Assembly (NCBI GenBank): GCA_016868485.1 | Contig: VGGT01000032.1 | Span: 1 to 12,017, forward strand | Direction of reading: 5' to 3' | From: Bacteroidota bacterium | GTDB taxonomy: Bacteria > Bacteroidota > Bacteroidia > UBA7662 | DNA: 12,017 nucleotides | In this document: one piece after another, positions 4,945-12,017 of the stretch | How positions within the stretch are numbered: position 1 is the first letter of the stretch | Layout: each line of letters starts with the position of its first letter | Translations under genes and position numbers: made by a program | Notes under the pieces: generated by a model | Database searches by the model: none | Told to the model about the DNA's origin: nothing | The model's input: the letters and a program-made list of their open reading frames with translations, nothing else

Positions 4945-7890
4945 ATGCGAATTATTTTCTCTCTGAAGCCCTTAAGCCTAACAGCCGTTCTGTTTCTTCT
5001 TTTGATTCACACCTCTACCGATGCCCATGCACAAGGCCGAAAATTAACAGGTCGGGTTGTCGATTCAACAGACAGCAGCCCACTGATGGGGGTGAATGTC
5101 TCCTTCCGACGCCCCGATGACCCAAATTCTTCTGTTCAAGGCACCACCACAGATCGCGACGGACGTTTCGAACTAAACATCAGCGGAAGGCAAAACATTG
5201 AAATACGGGTTAGCTTCGTGGGTTATCGGCCGATCATCCGTGGAGTTTCTCAAGCGCAATGGACGGGGCCTGAGCTTTCTCTTGGGGACCTGCGCCTGCC
5301 CAGACAAATCGGACAACTTTCAGAAATATCGGTGAATGAATGGGCCACGCCCGTGGAACAGAAAGGTGATACCACAGACATCCGGGCCGATTCGTATAAG
5401 GTAGCAGAAAATTCGGATGCCGAGCAGTTGGTGCGGAAAATGCCTGGAATCACCGTAGAAAATGGTCAGATTCAAGCCCAAGGCGAACAAGTTAAACGGG
5501 TTATGCTCGACGGCCAAGAATTTATGGGGAATGATGCCACGGCCGCCTTGCGCAGCCTACCGGCAGATGTGGTTGAGCGCATTCAATTGATCGATCGCAT
5601 GAGCGACCGCGCACAATTTACCGGGATCAACGACGGAAATACGGAGAAAACACTGAATATAATCACGAAAACAGGGCTAGACAACAGTAAATTCGGAAAA
5701 ATGTATGCAGGTATCGGAACGGGTTCTGGTGCAAACGAATCATCAGCCCGCTATATGTCGGGTTACAGCGTAAACCTATTCAAGGGCAAGAAAAGGGTGA
5801 CCTTACTTGGCTTGGCCAACAACATCAACCAGCAAAACTTTTCATCGCAAGATTTGAGTTCACTCTCGGAACCGGATCCAATGCCTTGGAGGACCATGAT
5901 TGGCAATGCAATGCCGGGTGGATTTGGTAGGGGAATGATGGGGGGTGGAGGAGGAGCTGCGGCGAATTTTCAGAGTGGTCAGCAGGGTGGCATCAGCGAA
6001 ACCCGATCATTTGGGGTGAATTACAGCGATAGCTGGGACAAAAAGGGGAAAATGAGTGCGAGTTATTTTTTCAGTGATGGACTAAACAATCAGGACACCC
6101 GCCTGGACCGTAACTTTTTTGTTCAGGATGGAATTCAACAGCAATACCAGGAAGTGGGGGGTAACAACTCCGCTACACTGAGCCACCGATTGGCCATGCG
6201 CATTGAATTCAATCCGGACACATCCAATTCCATAGTCATTAGTCCGCGTTTCAACGCCAGCAGAAGACGTTATACCCAGGACTTCGCTGGTCTTAACTTT
6301 GGGTCGGGTGCACTTGGTTTATCAGCCGACAGCATCAGCCGGACGGTTGTTGACCAACGCGACACCAGCTATAATCTTGGACTGAATGGTGAACTGGTTT
6401 GGCGCTATAAATTTCCTGTCCGCGGCCGCACCTTTTCCATGACAATAAACGGAGACGTTTCTCAACAAAATGCGCACAGAGGCTTTCAGAGCGACAACAG
6501 AATATGGTTGATTTCAGGCTATTCTGACTCCCTTATTGACCGGATAACGGATATAAGCAGCAGTCAGAATCGGGTCGACCTAGACCTGGCCTATACCGAA
6601 CCCGTGGGCAAGAATGGCTTGATTGAGATGAGTTATGCACCACGGATTACCGAATCAGAGGCCGCTCAATGGGCAGATGGGAAGGACGCAGCGCTTGGGG
6701 TTTACTCGATCCGCGACAGCGTTCTTTCAAATGCGTTCGAAAACAGGATCGTAGTACAAGGCGGAACTTTGCGGTACCGCTACAACATTGAGCGTTTCGA
6801 ATGGACATTCGGTGCCCGCTATCAAATGGCCGATATGCGCAGCCAACAGTCATACCCCATTAATCAGGATATCCCTGTGGCATTCTACAATTGGCTACCA
6901 TCAGCCATGATTCGCTACAACATCACCAAAACAGCGAACCTTCGCTTTTTCTATCGTACGAACGCTCAATTCCCATCCTTGAGCCAACTTCAGAATTTGG
7001 TTGATGTTTCGAACCCGCTCCAATTGCGCAAAGGGAACCCCGATTTACGTCAGACCGTGAGCCATACCATTGGGGGACGGATCCGCGAAGCGAAGCCATC
7101 TCAAGGTGTTTCTTATTTCTTGTTTGCCATGCTTAATGTATTCAATGATCAGATTGTGAACAGCACGACCCTTGCTTTGGCCGACACCACTCTGCTGTCC
7201 AACGGCTCCCCCATTGTTCTGGGTCGAGGCGCCCAGCTTATTCAACCCATAAACCGCGATGGTGGACGCAACTTCCGAGTATTCTTGAATTACAGCCGGC
7301 CCGTGAAGTCACTCAAGTCCAATCTCAACATCAATGCGGGTACCACATCAGGCATCACCCCCAGCTGGGTGAACGGACTAGAAAACCGGGCGCTCAACAC
7401 CAACTACAATTCGGGTCTCAGCCTCAATTCTAATATCAGCAAGGAATTGGATTTTTCGGTAGGCTACACACTCAACTACAACCGTGTCCGTTACAGCCTT
7501 CAGCCCAATCAGAATAGTGATTTCTTCACCCATTCGGGTTCCTTTCGCTTCAATTACATAGCAGTACCTGCACTCATTTTGAGTTCAGATTTGATGGTGA
7601 ATGCATTCTCTGGATTGGGAGCCGACTTTAACCAACAAATATGGCTTTGGAACGTGGGCGCTGGTTATCGATTCATGAAGGACAAAAGAGGCGAGTTGCG
7701 CTGGTCGGTCTTCGATTTACTTGGGCAGAACAACAGCATCAGCCGAAATGCCACCGAAACCTATGTAGAAGATATAGAAACGCGGCTTTTGCAACGTTTT
7801 CATATGCTCACCTTTACCTACAATCTCAGGCATTTCGGTCAGCGTCCGGAGCCACCTTCAAGAGGTCCAAGGGGTGGCGGACTGCAATAG
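4945..7890 (+). CDS. TonB-dependent outer-membrane receptor with N-terminal carboxypeptidase-regulatory-like domain
   Basis: Predicted 22-strand outer-membrane barrel that imports a ligand using TonB/ExbBD energy; the ligand is unknown. A signal peptide covers 1-29 (hydrophobic LTAVLFLLL, cleavage AHA|Q). A carboxypeptidase-D-regulatory-like domain follows at about 33-118 (KLTGRVVDSTDSSPLMGVNV, then DRDGRFEL and VSFVGYR). The plug is at about 130-245, with LVRKMPGITVENGQIQAQGE and VMLDGQEFMGNDATAALRSL. The rest is barrel; its last strand ends in an aromatic residue (TFTYNLRHF), followed by a 17-residue Pro/Gly/Arg tail. Residues 323-340 are a Gly/Met-rich insert, probably in an extracellular loop. 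The plug and short carboxypeptidase-like layout fit the OMP_b-brl_3-type receptors rather than SusC: the protein is 981 aa with no SusD gene beside it. It converges on the T9SS-protein gene, and the 3' end is part of a 65-bp tandem duplication. Confidence 0.93.
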   Translation: MRIIFSLKPLSLTAVLFLLLIHTSTDAHAQGRKLTGRVVDSTDSSPLMGVNVSFRRPDDPNSSVQGTTTDRDGRFELNISGRQNIEIRVSFVGYRPIIRGVSQAQWTGPELSLGDLRLPRQIGQLSEISVNEWATPVEQKGDTTDIRADSYKVAENSDAEQLVRKMPGITVENGQIQAQGEQVKRVMLDGQEFMGNDATAALRSLPADVVERIQLIDRMSDRAQFTGINDGNTEKTLNIITKTGLDNSKFGKMYAGIGTGSGANESSARYMSGYSVNLFKGKKRVTLLGLANNINQQNFSSQDLSSLSEPDPMPWRTMIGNAMPGGFGRGMMGGGGGAAANFQSGQQGGISETRSFGVNYSDSWDKKGKMSASYFFSDGLNNQDTRLDRNFFVQDGIQQQYQEVGGNNSATLSHRLAMRIEFNPDTSNSIVISPRFNASRRRYTQDFAGLNFGSGALGLSADSISRTVVDQRDTSYNLGLNGELVWRYKFPVRGRTFSMTINGDVSQQNAHRGFQSDNRIWLISGYSDSLIDRITDISSSQNRVDLDLAYTEPVGKNGLIEMSYAPRITESEAAQWADGKDAALGVYSIRDSVLSNAFENRIVVQGGTLRYRYNIERFEWTFGARYQMADMRSQQSYPINQDIPVAFYNWLPSAMIRYNITKTANLRFFYRTNAQFPSLSQLQNLVDVSNPLQLRKGNPDLRQTVSHTIGGRIREAKPSQGVSYFLFAMLNVFNDQIVNSTTLALADTTLLSNGSPIVLGRGAQLIQPINRDGGRNFRVFLNYSRPVKSLKSNLNINAGTTSGITPSWVNGLENRALNTNYNSGLSLNSNISKELDFSVGYTLNYNRVRYSLQPNQNSDFFTHSGSFRFNYIAVPALILSSDLMVNAFSGLGADFNQQIWLWNVGAGYRFMKDKRGELRWSVFDLLGQNNSISRNATETYVEDIETRLLQRFHMLTFTYNLRHFGQRPEPPSRGPRGGGLQ

Positions 7891-7974
7891 TTAACGGTGA
7901 ATGAGGCATTCCGGAGCCACCGTCTAGAGGTCCAAGGGGTGGCGGACTGAAGTAGTTAACGGTGAATGAGACGT
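7845..7974. repeat. 65-bp imperfect tandem duplication spanning the 3' ends of two convergent genes
   Basis: Copy 1 (7845-7909) and copy 2 (7910-7974) differ at only 6 of 65 positions by direct comparison. Copy 1 carries the working C-terminal codons and TAG of the receptor. Copy 2 carries the working last codons (L-I-H-R) and stop of the T9SS-protein gene. Each copy also retains a non-used version of the other gene's end: copy 2 still reads PEPPSRGPRGGGL then Lys-TAG, and copy 1 still reads LIHR-stop on the minus strand. In both copies the TAG abuts the minus-strand TTA directly, so the pre-duplication genes probably met with zero spacing. Each copy holds a 6-bp inverted repeat GCCACC/GGTGGC (7851-7856 with 7873-7878; 7916-7921 with 7938-7943), without a T tract. 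Confidence 0.93.
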
Positions 7975-10106
7975 GCCGTTGCCACCCCACGTTCTCCCTG
8001 AACCCGAATCGTGTACAGTCCGCGTGACCAGGATTCCACATCAAATTCATAACGCCCTTCCTCCGAGGAGAATCCTGAAATTTTCGCTACGAGTCGACCC
8101 GTTGCATCCAATACACGAACATCATCAATTTTGCCCAAATCTGTGGTTTCGATAAATACCCGTTGGCCATCACTGGGATTGGGGTATATTTTGATCAGAG
8201 ATCCTTCAGCTTGTTCCTCAATTCCCGTCAAGAAAAAATTCAACGGTATGCAGGTGCTGTCATTGGCGCGGTTCACATCATCCGTTTGGCGCACCCACAA
8301 GCAAAGGTTGGCCCCCAGCGAAGTTACTGAGCTTAGGGGCGTAGTGAACTCGTAGACAAAACTACCGCCAGGGGTGGGGCTTCCAGCTGGAAGTGTTTCG
8401 GTAACAATGGGCTGATTACCAAATCGGTAGGACACCGTTGCAGTACCATGCGGATAGGTGCCAACCCCACGAATGCGCAGGCGCGGACGAATGGGCGCAT
8501 TCACCACCGCACCTGCCAGTGGAAATACAGGTGGATCCACTGCCAAATCGATATTTCGCAGCGGGCGGGCAATCACACCAAGTACCATGTCCTCGGTTAA
8601 ACGACTGCGGTATCCTGCCCATGCCCCCTGAATAACCTCCATAGTCCGGCAAGAAATGGGCTGTGTTAAGTCACGCGCAAGAGAGATATTCGATCCCGCG
8701 GGCATCTCCCACAAGACGTAAAAACCGCCCGCATTTCTGGTGACAGGAGTTGAAAGGGGAACGAGCGACAAAAAGCCAGGAGGGGTTGAGGCAGGATCGG
8801 CCCATGTAGAGTCGAGTAAGGTACCTGGCCCTCCATTCGGCCCATCATCTGCATAAATTTTCAGAAAACAGCCTTGTAGGGTGGGGTCACCCGTGATGAT
8901 CAGCCGATATTGGGTGATGCGGTACGGGAAAAAGGGTGGCAGCATATAATAACCCATACCCGCATTGCCGCTCGACCAAGAGATTCCAAATCCATCAGGA
9001 ACCCCATCGGAATAGTCGAGGGGCACATCCGTTTGGGCTGTATCGATCGCCACAATCTTTGTGCGAATCTGGTTGTTGAAAGCCACCATATCATTCGTAA
9101 TGCCCGCCAAATCCGTCTGCATATCATAAATGCCCGCAGCCAATGGCGTAAGCGGATCGAAATTGACAACGGTATCCACGGCTACTGGCAGCGATGCAAT
9201 CGCGACGGTATCGCGCTGTGGCGTGGTTAAATTGAAGCTACTCACTGAACTGCGAATGCTGAAATTTCCCAATGGTTGATTCCCGTAATTCTTCACATAA
9301 GATGTGAGGGGACAAGGTCGCTGGATCAGGGTGAACGTAGCCTGGTTGAAGGGACTCTGGTTCCAATCAATGCCAGCGTCAGTTACCTGGTAGGTCACTG
9401 TGTCGGGGTAATAAAAGCGAACGCTGTAGTTGGTATCGGGATACACATTCTTGCTGTGCTGCAATCCAATCGCTCCATTGATGTTTTCGATTCCTATGGT
9501 GATGTCATTTCCGAGGGTGAGACCAATTTGTCGCTTATAATTGAACGTAATGCTCTTATCCACTCGATTCATGACAATCTGGAAGGAGTTTTGACCGGTA
9601 TAATAGGGAAGTCCTGAGGTCCAAAAGGGCACATTAATCCAACTGAATACCAGCGTATCGGGGGTGGCATAATAGTAGCAACTGCCCGTATTCCCTGCGC
9701 CTGCGAAGTTGAGGTCACACATAAGCGCTGCGATGAAATTGTGGGCCCCACCGGCATTTGGAATCACCGGAAAAGGGGAGGCGATGTTGTCGGAGTTGAA
9801 GGTGATGTATCCATTCGAGCCAATCCACACCAATTTCGGGAAATACCAATAGTATTGAAATTCATTGGGTATGGCAAAGGGACCAATTACGTTATCGTCG
9901 GCCAAACCCAAAACCTGGGTACCCGACGAAGTAATATCGACCCAACTGTAGAGCGGACCTACAGAATCATACGAATCACGCCAAGTATAGCCGTAGAGAT
10001 CAGGACCACCGCGCCCTTGAATCTGTGCGCATGTATAGGTCGTGATGAAAAAGAAGAAAACAGATGCAAACAGTAGAGATCTGAACATATAAACTGCAGG
10101 GTTCAT
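7956..10106 (-). CDS. Secreted or cell-surface protein with T9SS type A C-terminal sorting domain
   Basis: Exported by Sec and then across the outer membrane by the type IX secretion system; its own function is not recognised. With the ATG at 10106 the product is 716 aa. Signal peptide 1-27 has a Phe/Val-rich core and cleaves at TCA|QIQ; the Cys is not in a lipobox. The N-terminal ~200 residues, rich in aromatics and with VWIGSNGYITFN, look like a beta-sandwich domain with a faint nidogen-like flavour. The middle contains two CARDB/Ig-like stretches (around VTDAGIDWNQSP and IDLAVDPPVF). The last 80 residues are the sorting domain: IKIYPNPSDGQ, VRVLDATGRLV, SWSRGLYTIRV, then a short basic end. 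The frame reaches back to an ATG at 10139, but that lies inside the promoter spacer; 10106 or 10088 is preferred. No catalytic motif is seen, so adhesin or ligand binding is a guess. Confidence 0.88.
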   Translation of the reverse strand: MNPAVYMFRSLLFASVFFFFITTYTCAQIQGRGGPDLYGYTWRDSYDSVGPLYSWVDITSSGTQVLGLADDNVIGPFAIPNEFQYYWYFPKLVWIGSNGYITFNSDNIASPFPVIPNAGGAHNFIAALMCDLNFAGAGNTGSCYYYATPDTLVFSWINVPFWTSGLPYYTGQNSFQIVMNRVDKSITFNYKRQIGLTLGNDITIGIENINGAIGLQHSKNVYPDTNYSVRFYYPDTVTYQVTDAGIDWNQSPFNQATFTLIQRPCPLTSYVKNYGNQPLGNFSIRSSVSSFNLTTPQRDTVAIASLPVAVDTVVNFDPLTPLAAGIYDMQTDLAGITNDMVAFNNQIRTKIVAIDTAQTDVPLDYSDGVPDGFGISWSSGNAGMGYYMLPPFFPYRITQYRLIITGDPTLQGCFLKIYADDGPNGGPGTLLDSTWADPASTPPGFLSLVPLSTPVTRNAGGFYVLWEMPAGSNISLARDLTQPISCRTMEVIQGAWAGYRSRLTEDMVLGVIARPLRNIDLAVDPPVFPLAGAVVNAPIRPRLRIRGVGTYPHGTATVSYRFGNQPIVTETLPAGSPTPGGSFVYEFTTPLSSVTSLGANLCLWVRQTDDVNRANDSTCIPLNFFLTGIEEQAEGSLIKIYPNPSDGQRVFIETTDLGKIDDVRVLDATGRLVAKISGFSSEEGRYEFDVESWSRGLYTIRVQGERGVATARLIHR

Positions 10107-10128
10107 AGAAAAAATTTGGTGTAGGTAG

Positions 10129-10160
10129 TAAAAATACATGCCAATCAGAGAGAAAGCAAA
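10129..10160 (-). promoter_or_regulatory. Candidate Bacteroidota promoter for the T9SS-protein gene
   Basis: On the minus strand TTTG (10160-10157) is followed after exactly 20 bases by TATTTTTA (10136-10129), a 7/8 match to TAnnTTTG at the expected spacing. Transcription would start near 10122, about 16 bases before the ATG at 10106. This rules against the longer start at 10139 and suggests the gene is transcribed separately from the MFS gene. The TTTG is the end of a ten-T run, so part of the match could be fortuitous. Confidence 0.45.
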
Positions 10161-10178
10161 AAAAAAATAACCTTGTTA
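10158..10178 (-). terminator. Possible weak terminator after the MFS gene (T10 tract)
   Basis: Directly after the TAA of the transporter gene the minus strand reads TAACAAGGTTA and then ten T's (10167-10158). The inverted part pairs only 4 bp (TAAC/GTTA) with a 3-base loop, so the stem is poor and overlaps the stop codon. The T run also supplies the TTTG of the promoter candidate for the next gene. Listed as tentative. Confidence 0.25.
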
Positions 10179-11423
10179 CGTTTTCCGGTCGATCTCTTCC
10201 ACAAAATCCAAATCGCGTCCCCAAGTTTCGTGCAAATGATTAAGCGACCAAAGCGCAACGCCGATGCAGATCACGCCCGTGATGAGTGCGGATTCTATGC
10301 GGGAAACGCTCATTTGTAGTGAAGTATACAGGAATGTGATGGGCAATACTGAGCCCCGAACAAAATTGGGGATGCTCGTGGTGGCAGTAGAGCGAAAATT
10401 AGTGCCGAAATGTTCCGACGCCATGGTCACAAACACCGCCCAGTATCCTGTAGCGGATCCCAAAACAAAACAAAGAACATAGAAATCGCGCAATTTTTGG
10501 ATACCGCCATATAAATAGAATACAACACAGGCCAGGGTTATCCAAAGGAAAACACGAACAACACCTTTGCGGGTTCTGAACCACTGACTGGCCAATCCAC
10601 TCACAAAATCACCAAATACCAATCCACCATAGGCGCACATCACGGCCAAAGCGGGTAGAACAGGCCCCTCAAGTTGCAAATCGCGCCCTAACTCAGGCGA
10701 GAAGGTGATGAGAATGCCCACACAAAACCAAATCGGTATTCCAATCAGAATGCTGTGCAGAAACAATCGGGCACGTCGTGCGCTTAAAAAGAGTAGACGA
10801 AAATCGCCCTTCACCAATTTGCTGTGTTGTTGGGTACGCTGGAACATGCCGGATTCGCGTAAACCGACCCTTAGGGCGAGCAGGGAGAGCCCCAAACCAC
10901 CTCCCACCAAATAGGCCGTACGCCAACTCACCAACTGAGACAACATGCCCGCAAAAATGGCTCCAGCAGCGCCGACCGTTACCACCACTGTGGTGCCATT
11001 ACCCCGCTTTTCTCGGCTCATCAATTCACCCACCAAGGTGATGCCAGCCCCCAATTCGCCTGCAAGTCCAAATCCGGCTATGAGCCGCACCCACGCATAT
11101 TGATCGACCGATTGCACATAAGCATTGGCCAAGTTGGCGAGCGAATAGAGCAATATACTTCCAAAAAGAACCGACAATCTCCCCTTCTTATCGCCCAAAA
11201 TCCCCCAAAAAATCCCCCCCAACAACATGCCGAGCATTTGCATATTTAATATCCAGACGCCATGTTGTTCCAATTCCCGACCCGTGCATCCTAATGCACT
11301 GAGGCTTTCAACCCGAACAATACTGAACAAGATCAGGTCATATATATCGACAAAGTAGCCCAACGCCGCTACCAAAACAGCTAAATAAACAGCCCGCTTA
11401 CTTTGGGGATTTATTTCATTCAT
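10176..11423 (-). CDS. MFS transporter, metabolite:H+ symporter-like
   Basis: Inner-membrane secondary transporter of the major facilitator superfamily; the substrate is not determined, a small organic metabolite being most likely. With the ATG at 11423 the product has 415 aa and about 12 hydrophobic segments in two halves joined by a basic middle loop. TM1 carries GYFVDIYDLILFS (22-34), like the GYxLExYDF signature of the MHS family. Loop 2-3 has motif A as GILGDKKGR (74-82). TM4 has RLIAGFGLAGELGAG with an Arg at its start. TM6 ends in WRTAYLVGG...LRESGMF, the usual end of the first half. A degenerate motif A occurs in the second half (GDFVSGLASQWFRTRKG). The frame extends to 11462, but the candidate -7 element at 11468-11475 puts transcription start near there, so the internal ATG is chosen. 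It lies upstream of the T9SS-protein gene on the same strand, 69 bases from its start. Confidence 0.88.
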   Translation of the reverse strand: MNEINPQSKRAVYLAVLVAALGYFVDIYDLILFSIVRVESLSALGCTGRELEQHGVWILNMQMLGMLLGGIFWGILGDKKGRLSVLFGSILLYSLANLANAYVQSVDQYAWVRLIAGFGLAGELGAGITLVGELMSREKRGNGTTVVVTVGAAGAIFAGMLSQLVSWRTAYLVGGGLGLSLLALRVGLRESGMFQRTQQHSKLVKGDFRLLFLSARRARLFLHSILIGIPIWFCVGILITFSPELGRDLQLEGPVLPALAVMCAYGGLVFGDFVSGLASQWFRTRKGVVRVFLWITLACVVFYLYGGIQKLRDFYVLCFVLGSATGYWAVFVTMASEHFGTNFRSTATTSIPNFVRGSVLPITFLYTSLQMSVSRIESALITGVICIGVALWSLNHLHETWGRDLDFVEEIDRKT

Positions 11424-11462
11424 GAGGAGATTGATGGCAGTCCTTCGAATGGGAATTTTCAA

Positions 11463-11572
11463 TCGACCAAATATAGATTCTGATCATTGTAATTGGTAAT
11501 ATTGTTTCCGCTTAGTGCAATTCTATTTTTTATTTCTTACCTGCTTTTTTCTTATTAACCCCTCATTCAAAA
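11463..11572. other. Divergent A/T-rich spacer between the MFS and SSAT-like genes
   Basis: This short spacer should hold both divergent promoters. Apart from the minus-strand -7 element at 11468-11475 nothing stands out. On the plus strand, TAATATTG (11496-11503) is a 7/8 match to TAnnTTTG, but no TTTG lies at the right distance upstream and it would give a long leader to 11573. Confidence 0.4.
11468..11475 (-). promoter_or_regulatory. Candidate -7 promoter element TATATTTG for the MFS gene
   Basis: Exact match to TAnnTTTG on the minus strand, 44 bases before the ATG at 11423. No TTTG is present at the usual -33 distance; only TT dinucleotides are found there. Transcription would start near 11462. 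Confidence 0.4.
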
Positions 11573-12017
11573 ATGAACATCAATATACGCTCAGCGGAAC
11601 GCAAAGACTGTTCGGCACTCAAGACGCTGATCCGCGAATTGGCCACCTACGAACGTGCGCCTGAGGAGGTGACAGTGGATGACCGGCACTTTGAAGAGGC
11701 CGGATTTGGAGCTCAGCCGGTTTGGTGGGGCTTTGTGGCGGAGCACACAGGAGCGGATCAAAAGGAAAAAATCGTCGGTTTTGCTTTGTGCTACACTCGA
11801 TATTCCACCTGGAAGGGGTCATTATGTTATTTGGAAGACCTGTTGGTTACCGATTCCTTTCGGGGCCAAGGCATCGGTCGGATGCTGTTTAAAGAGGTTT
11901 TGCTTCATGCAAAAATCAAAGGTTATCCTCGGGTTTGTTGGCAAGTTCTGGATTGGAACGAGCCCGCACTTAACTTCTACCGTAAATTCGGGTCGTCATT
12001 TGATGTCAGCTGGGTCA
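11573..12017 (+). CDS. GNAT acetyltransferase of the SSAT (diamine / thialysine N-acetyltransferase) family, 3' end cut by the window
   Basis: Predicted cytoplasmic acetyl-CoA-dependent N-acetyltransferase acting on a small amine such as a polyamine or thialysine-like compound. The visible 148 residues follow the spermidine/spermine N1-acetyltransferase pattern: IRSAERKDCSALKTLIRELATYERAPEE near the N-terminus, EAGFG (42-46), IVGFALCY (67-74), LCYLEDLLVTDSFRGQGIG (84-102) with the acetyl-CoA-binding RGQGIG at 97-102, and WNEPALNFYRKFGS (128-141). Tyr136 aligns with the catalytic Tyr of SSAT, and Glu88/Asp89 correspond to the substrate-binding acidic pair in YLEDFFV of the animal enzyme. Family members have about 160-175 aa, so some 15-25 residues are missing beyond position 12017. 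The ATG at 11573 is the first start that keeps the whole domain. The gene is divergent from the MFS gene. Confidence 0.88.
   Translation, partial: MNINIRSAERKDCSALKTLIRELATYERAPEEVTVDDRHFEEAGFGAQPVWWGFVAEHTGADQKEKIVGFALCYTRYSTWKGSLCYLEDLLVTDSFRGQGIGRMLFKEVLLHAKIKGYPRVCWQVLDWNEPALNFYRKFGSSFDVSWV

Noticed and set aside
4945..7890. SusC-type receptor of a polysaccharide utilisation locus
   Set aside because: No SusD-like lipoprotein gene or carbohydrate-active enzyme lies nearby, and the plug/barrel layout fits the other carboxypeptidase-like-domain receptors better.
7910..7955. Separate short gene encoding the duplicated receptor tail
   Set aside because: The in-frame TGA just upstream and the lack of a start leave only about 15 codons; it is a remnant of the duplication.
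11563..11576. TCATT-CAAA-AATGA hairpin over the SSAT-like start codon as a translational switch
   Set aside because: The 5-bp A/T-rich stem is too weak and such short palindromes are expected by chance in A/T-rich leaders.
1..12017. Mobile element, phage or genomic island
   Set aside because: No transposase, integrase, terminal inverted repeats, tRNA or attachment site is visible; genes are housekeeping or common envelope types with similar composition throughout.

Overview
The window looks like ordinary chromosomal DNA of a member of the Bacteroidota. Four things point there: a secreted protein with a type IX secretion (T9SS) C-terminal sorting domain; a TonB-dependent receptor with an N-terminal carboxypeptidase-regulatory-like domain; signal peptides that cleave just before glutamine; and A/T-rich gene starts without Shine-Dalgarno sequences but with TAnnTTTG-type promoter elements. 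Genus or family cannot be read from the sequence. No phage, transposon, CRISPR, tRNA or rRNA is visible.

Left part (1-4846): the last 31 codons of an unidentified gene (1-96) are followed by a ~200-base spacer. Just before guaA this spacer holds an array of about ten 10-11 bp units (171-278). guaA (GMP synthase) is followed after 21 bases by an RsmB/RsmF-type rRNA cytosine methyltransferase gene, probably in one operon. Converging on it from the right are a DUF4442 hotdog-fold (thioesterase-like) gene and a Cys/Met-metabolism PLP enzyme gene. The methyltransferase and PLP-enzyme stop codons interlock in one TTAA.

Middle and right part (4847-12017): a divergent spacer separates the hotdog gene from a 981-aa TonB-dependent outer-membrane receptor. 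The receptor converges on a 716-aa T9SS cargo protein. The two genes are separated by exactly one extra copy of a 65-bp imperfect tandem duplication that carries the 3' ends of both. Upstream of the T9SS gene on the same strand is an MFS transporter of the metabolite:H+ symporter type. Divergent from it, and cut by the window edge, is an SSAT-like GNAT acetyltransferase.

The genes do not form one evident pathway: nucleotide synthesis, rRNA modification, sulfur amino acid metabolism, envelope import and surface export sit side by side. I see no convincing new multi-gene system. The signals best worth a second look are the helically phased array in front of guaA and the duplication at the receptor/T9SS-protein junction.
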